In this document: positions 52,091 through 55,237 of the stretch, in pieces
Layout of the letters: every line of letters starts with the position of its first letter
Numbering within the stretch: position 1 is the first letter of the stretch
Assembly: GCF_030270585.1 (NCBI RefSeq)
Contig: NZ_BSYI01000034.1
Span: 1-55,237, forward strand
Origin: Paralimibaculum aggregatum
GTDB taxonomy: Bacteria > Pseudomonadota > Alphaproteobacteria > Rhodobacterales > Rhodobacteraceae
Direction of reading: 5' to 3'
Length of the DNA stretch: 55,237 bases
Notes under the pieces: model-generated
Seen by the model: the letters and a program-made list of their open reading frames with translations, nothing else
Databases searched by the model: none
Told to the model about the DNA's origin: nothing
Program-made: the position numbers and the translations under genes

Positions 52091-53335
52091 TCAGAGCAGC
52101 CCGGCGGCATGCAGCCCGAGCCCGGCGAGGCAGCCCCCCGCCACCAGCCAGAGCACGCCGATGCGCCACCAGAACACCAGCGGCAGCGCCACCGCGAAGA
52201 GCACGATCTTCGCCCAGTCCGGCGCCGCCGGTCCGGCCGGCAGGAAGGCCGCCTCGCCGAGATAGACCGCGAGATTGGCGATCACCCCGACCACCGCCGC
52301 CGAGACCCCGGCCAGCGCCCGCCGCGCCCAGCCGATCCGGTGCAGCCGCTCCACCGCCGGGGCGAAGGCGAGGATCAGCATGAAGCTCGGCGCGAAGGTG
52401 TAGAAGGTCGCGAGCAGGGCGGCGGCGACGCCGAGCCCGGCGCTCTCTGTCCCGGTCCAGCCGGCGAAGAAGCCGGCATAGGTGTTGACGAGAATCAGCG
52501 GCCCGGGTGTCGCCTCGGCGATGGCGAGCCCGTTCAGCATCTCCGCCGGGGTCAGCCAGCCATAGCTCTCCACCGCCTGGTCGGCGACGAAGGGCAGCAC
52601 CGCATAGGCGCCGCCGAAGGTGACGAAGGCCGCAGTGAGGAAGAGCTCGGCAACGTCGAGCACCGGCTCCGTCCCGAACAGCGCGAGGCTCGCCCCGAAG
52701 ACACCGAGGATCAGCAGGGCAAACCCCAGCAGCGTCGCGAGGAAATGCCGCCAGAGCCCGCGCGGGGCGTCCGGCGCCGGGGCCTCCGCCGCGCCGTGGG
52801 GCAGGGCGAGCCCGGCCAGCGCCGCCAGCGCCACGATCAGCGGGAAGGGTGCGCCCAGCCCCCAGATCGCCGCAAAGGCCGCAACCGCCAGCGCCCAGTG
52901 CCAGGGCGAGCCCAGCGCACGGCCGGAGAGCTTGCGCATCGCCTGCAGCACCACCGCGATCACCACCGGCTGGATGCCGGCGAAGATCGCCGCCACCCAG
53001 GGCACCGCGCCATGCGCCGCCGCCACCCAGGCCAGCCCGATCATCAGCGCCATGCCCGGCAGGATGAAGGCGAGCCCGGCCGCGATGCCCCCCTTCAGCC
53101 CGTGCAGCCGCCAGCCGAGCCAGGTCGCGAGCTGCTGCGCCTCCGGTCCCGGCAGCATCATCGAGAATGCCAGCCCGCGGTCGAAGCTCGCCGCCGGAAC
53201 CCAGCCGCGGCGCTCGACCAGCTCGCCCTGCATCAACGCGATCTGCCCGGCCGGGCCGCCGAAGGACAGCAGCCCGATCTTCACGTAGATCGGCAGCGCC
53301 TCGGCGAGGCGCGGGGCGGGATCGGCATGTTTCAT
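52091..53335 (-). CDS. chrA: Chromate transporter, ChrA family
   Basis: A 414-residue long-chain ChrA with two homologous halves of five to six helices. Hallmarks are IGLLSFGGPAGQIALMQGELVERRGW and SMMLPGPEAQQLATWLGWRLHG in the first half, and FVTFGGAYAVLPFV and AEATPGPLILVNTYAGF in the second. It exports chromate, which resembles sulfate. It overlaps the rhodanese gene by ATGA, which suggests one transcript. Confidence 0.95.
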   Translation of the reverse strand: MKHADPAPRLAEALPIYVKIGLLSFGGPAGQIALMQGELVERRGWVPAASFDRGLAFSMMLPGPEAQQLATWLGWRLHGLKGGIAAGLAFILPGMALMIGLAWVAAAHGAVPWVAAIFAGIQPVVIAVVLQAMRKLSGRALGSPWHWALAVAAFAAIWGLGAPFPLIVALAALAGLALPHGAAEAPAPDAPRGLWRHFLATLLGFALLILGVFGASLALFGTEPVLDVAELFLTAAFVTFGGAYAVLPFVADQAVESYGWLTPAEMLNGLAIAEATPGPLILVNTYAGFFAGWTGTESAGLGVAAALLATFYTFAPSFMLILAFAPAVERLHRIGWARRALAGVSAAVVGVIANLAVYLGEAAFLPAGPAAPDWAKIVLFAVALPLVFWWRIGVLWLVAGGCLAGLGLHAAGLL

Positions 53336-53679
53336 CGCGCGTGCTCCTCGGCCGCGAGCGGTACCAGCGGCGCGCCGGCCTCGACCAGCGCGGCGAACCC
53401 GCCCGTCACATAGCGCGCCTGCCGCCCGTGCAGCAGCAGCAGCGCACAGCCATACTGGCTGACCTCGTGGCCATGGACGCAGAACAGGATCACCGGCGCG
53501 GCGCTCGCGGTCAGCGGATCGTCATGGCCGAAGGCGAAGGGATCGCGCGTGACCGCGCCGCGAATCGTCTGGCCACTGGCGATGCGCGCCACCGGCTTGC
53601 GGAGATCGACGAGCACCGCGCCACCGGCCTGCGCGGCAAGCGCCTCGGCCGGGGTTGCGGAGGGAAGGGCGTGGTCCAT
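53332..53679 (-). CDS. Rhodanese-like protein linked to chrA
   Basis: A 115-residue single rhodanese domain. It contains AVLVDLRKPVARIAS, then the active-site loop CVHGHEVSQYG with Cys positioned for persulfide chemistry, and a YVTGGFAAL helix. It may handle sulfur or thiols during chromate stress, as inferred from its coupling to chrA. The ATG at 53679 has GGGAG five bases upstream; a longer in-frame start at 53769 is possible. Confidence 0.85.
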   Translation of the reverse strand: MDHALPSATPAEALAAQAGGAVLVDLRKPVARIASGQTIRGAVTRDPFAFGHDDPLTASAAPVILFCVHGHEVSQYGCALLLLHGRQARYVTGGFAALVEAGAPLVPLAAEEHAR

Positions 53680-53779
53680 GGCAGGCTCCCATGCAGCATC
53701 CTGCGATACTTGGGCCTGAGCCTGTCCGCGGGAGACCGCCATATCCCGCGTGCTGCACCATACACCCAATCGCGGGCGC

Positions 53780-54097
53780 CTAGAAGCCCTCCGTGAGGGC
53801 GGCGCAGCGGGCGGCCAGCGCCGCGCCGTCGCCGGCGATCTCCAGCGTCTTGATCCGCGCCGTCTCGCCCGAGGCGATCCGCACCGCCGAGCGCGGCACG
53901 CCCAGCGTCTTGGCCACGAGCTTCACCAGCGCGGCGTTGGCGGCGCCGTCCACCGGCGGGCTCGCCACCCGCAGGCGCAGCACCGGCCGACCGTCGATCT
54001 CGGCCAGCCCGTCGATCCCGTCGCGCCCGGCCCGCGGGGTGAGGCGGACGGTCAGCCGCATCCCCTCCGGCCCGGCGCGCCAGGGCAGCTCAGCCAT
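53780..54097 (-). CDS. DUF167 / YggU-family protein
   Basis: A 105-residue protein. The pattern LTVRLTPRAGRDGIDG, then LRLRVASPPVDGAANAALVKLVAKTLGVPRSAVRIASGETARIKTLEI, is the DUF167 signature. Its function is not established. It overlaps the YggT gene upstream by eight bases, a pairing common in proteobacteria. Confidence 0.92.
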   Translation of the reverse strand: MAELPWRAGPEGMRLTVRLTPRAGRDGIDGLAEIDGRPVLRLRVASPPVDGAANAALVKLVAKTLGVPRSAVRIASGETARIKTLEIAGDGAALAARCAALTEGF

Positions 54098-54383
54098 AGG
54101 CCAGCGGCGCGAGGTTGTTGTTGACGACGATCCGCAGGGCATAGAGCCCGAAGATCACCACCAGCGGCGAAAGGTCGATGCCGCCCATGTCCGGCAGGAT
54201 GTTGCGGATCGGGCGGTAGAGCGGCTCGGTCAGGCGGTTGAGGCTGCCCCAGACCTGGTAGACGAAGCGCTGGCGGAGATTGACCACGTCGAAGGCGACG
54301 AGCCAGCTCAGGATCGCCTGGATGATGATGATCCAGAAGACCAGATCGAGGGCGAGGTTGAAGATCGCGAGGAAGGATTGCAT
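54090..54383 (-). CDS. YggT-family membrane protein
   Basis: A 97-residue protein with two membrane helices. It shows the family motif LTEPLYRPIRNILPDMGGIDLSPLVV and an early LSWLVAFD segment. The E. coli relative has been linked to osmotic/potassium tolerance, but its role is not settled. The ATG at 54383 begins directly with the family N-terminus. Confidence 0.93.
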   Translation of the reverse strand: MQSFLAIFNLALDLVFWIIIIQAILSWLVAFDVVNLRQRFVYQVWGSLNRLTEPLYRPIRNILPDMGGIDLSPLVVIFGLYALRIVVNNNLAPLAYG

Positions 54384-54456
54384 GGGCTGGGTCCTGAGGC
54401 TTGCGGGCTGCGCCACACACCTAGCGACCCGATCGGGAACGGGCAAGCGCGGCGGC

Positions 54457-54485
54457 TTGACAGGGGCCGAGGAGGCGCGTATCGG
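54457..54485 (+). promoter_or_regulatory. Promoter of tRNA-Ala
   Basis: A perfect -35 TTGACA (54457-54462), 17-bp spacer and TATCGG (54480-54485), nine bases before the mature tRNA end. The leader would be very short. Confidence 0.65.
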
Positions 54486-54494
54486 ACCCCCACC

Positions 54495-54570
54495 GGGCCC
54501 GTAGCTCAGTTGGGAGAGCGCTGCAATCGCACTGCAGAGGTCAGGGGTTCGAATCCCCTCGGGTCCACCA
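54495..54570 (+). tRNA. tRNA-Ala (anticodon CGC)
   Basis: A 76-nt tRNA with encoded CCA. The acceptor stem GGGCCCG/CGGGTCC contains the G3-U70 pair, the alanine identity element. The anticodon stem CTGCA/TGCAG closes the loop ATCGCAC, giving anticodon CGC for codon GCG. The T arm is GGGGTTCGAATCCCC. Its 3' half overlaps the end of the minus-strand recombinase frame. Confidence 0.95.
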
Positions 54571-55237
54571 ATCTGCAATTTGGCATGTTGATCTCTCTTA
54601 AGAGATTGAACGGTAGTGACAATTTCGGGGTTCGAAACCCCTCATTCCGGCAGTAGCTGAGCCGGTCCCGAAAGGCCAGCCGAAGCACCGTCCGGCGCAT
54701 CTCCAACCGGCCTGTTTCCCAGATTTTCCAAGGGTTTGACAGGAAGTCGAGCGCGAGTTCGAACATCTTCTCGAAGCTCTCCCGCGGCTTGCCGGTTTTG
54801 CCCAGCCGCTCGGTCAACAGGATCCGCTCCCGCTCCAGCTTCTCGATCTGCGCCTCGTAGGCGGCGATCACGTGTGGCGACTCCGTCGCAACGATCCGGT
54901 CGAGGAGGTTGGCGACCTTGCGGTCGATCGCGGCAGCCTCCTGCTTGAGCGCGCGGGCGAGGGTTGCCATCTGCGCGCCGCGTGCCTCCCAGGCATCGCG
55001 GAACATGGTACGGACCAGGTCGAAGAGCGTCTCGGTCGGGCGCATTGCGCGCAGCATGTCCTCGAAGGCGTCCTCGATCTCGGCGCGCCGGATGGATTTG
55101 CGCTTCGAGGCGCAGCCGCGCTTGACGCAGAAGTAGTAGGGATGGCGCGCGCCGGTCTTGCTGCGCGACCAGGCGGCGGTCAGCGGGCTGCCGCAGTCGG
55201 CGCAGAGCACCATGCCGCGCAGCGGGAATTCGGTGCT
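54506..55237 (-). CDS. Large serine recombinase, C-terminal part (5' end outside window)
   Basis: The frame enters from the right edge and stops at 54506, inside the tRNA gene. It starts with FPLRGMVLCADCGSPL and a YYFCVKRGC, the four cysteines of the recombinase zinc beta-ribbon, followed by a coiled coil (about 54850-55050) and a FAFRDRLSY-like end region. The catalytic resolvase domain with the active serine would lie beyond the edge. Such integrases insert mobile elements; the last 20 or so codons (RGFEPLTSAV) are antisense to the tRNA. The element should extend to the right. Confidence 0.88.
   Translation of the reverse strand, partial: STEFPLRGMVLCADCGSPLTAAWSRSKTGARHPYYFCVKRGCASKRKSIRRAEIEDAFEDMLRAMRPTETLFDLVRTMFRDAWEARGAQMATLARALKQEAAAIDRKVANLLDRIVATESPHVIAAYEAQIEKLERERILLTERLGKTGKPRESFEKMFELALDFLSNPWKIWETGRLEMRRTVLRLAFRDRLSYCRNEGFRTPKLSLPFNLLREINMPNCRLVDPRGFEPLTSAVRLQRSPN
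54544..54643. mobile_element. Candidate attachment-site region at tRNA-Ala 3' end
   Basis: The tRNA T-arm segment 54544-54560 is repeated 83 bp away at 54627-54643 with one mismatch in 17. The recombinase gene lies immediately next to the tRNA 3' end, as expected for an element edge. The exact crossover site cannot be told without the other end or an empty site. Confidence 0.45.

Noticed and set aside
54624-54653. Second tRNA gene or tRNA fragment
   Set aside because: Only a T-arm-like hairpin is present; there is no D arm, anticodon arm or paired acceptor stem, and the bases lie inside the recombinase coding frame. Kept only as a repeat observation.

Overview
This 55.2-kb window is a chromosomal segment of a very GC-rich alphaproteobacterium, most likely of the Rhodobacteraceae/Paracoccaceae type. 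Evidence: strong G/C preference at third codon positions; the dapA / smpB / soluble lytic transglycosylase neighbourhood; a secreted beta-helix protein with a DUF4214 tail; -10 elements of the TAGAC/TAGCC kind; and a YggT-YggU pair beside a tRNA gene. No rRNA, CRISPR array or complete insertion sequence was seen.

Layout. (1) 1-11.8 kb, mixed housekeeping and unknown genes: a terminator, a lipoprotein, a TIMP/NTR-like secreted protein, a lysine-rich helical protein, a YbdK-type carboxylate-amine ligase, a divergent ThDP enzyme, then a minus-strand group dapA - helical protein - smpB - GNAT - OmpA-like protein, with slt divergent from dapA. (2) 12.0-20.8 kb: one tightly overlapping minus-strand operon for an Mrp-type cation/proton antiporter in the order E-F-G-(MbhD/MbhE)-B-C-D-D'-small protein-D'', apparently ending with a UDP-glucuronate-type epimerase. 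Full-length MrpA is absent and three NuoM/MrpD-like subunits are present. (3) 21.0-24.7 kb: a plus-strand run of a uracil-DNA glycosylase-like protein, a lipoprotein lysophospholipase, a secreted protein, an ankyrin protein and an SRPBCC protein; then about 700 bp without an intact gene, then argG. (4) 26.6-46.5 kb: a surface-polysaccharide locus with a GT4, a Wzx-type flippase, a secreted beta-helix protein, a tandem-duplicated double GT4, a GT2, a Wzy/O-antigen ligase-like protein, a three-gene prenyl-phospho-arabinose module (HAD-UbiA fusion, DprE1-like, DprE2-like), two more GT2s, and a four-gene acyl-decoration module (hexapeptide acyltransferase, acyl carrier protein, AMP-ligase, SDR). 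(5) 46.7-54.4 kb: CaCA antiporter, unknowns, a VanZ-like protein, a membrane-anchored Mrr-like protein with an altered active site, a DUF4261-like / VOC pair, a chromate transporter with a rhodanese, YggU and YggT. (6) 54.5 kb to the end: tRNA-Ala(CGC), into which a large serine recombinase gene runs from beyond the right edge, marking the edge of a mobile element.

How the genes fit together: the most coherent and least ordinary system is the 20-kb polysaccharide locus. It carries nucleotide-sugar-independent D-arabinofuranose donor synthesis (prenyl-P-ribose made, dephosphorylated, then epimerised), its own flippase and polymerase/ligase, and a private acyl-ACP supply for decorating a sugar. 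No initiating sugar-phosphate transferase, Wza/Wzc export protein or GT-C arabinosyltransferase was seen, so those must lie elsewhere. Functions are read from motifs and family knowledge; no database search was run.
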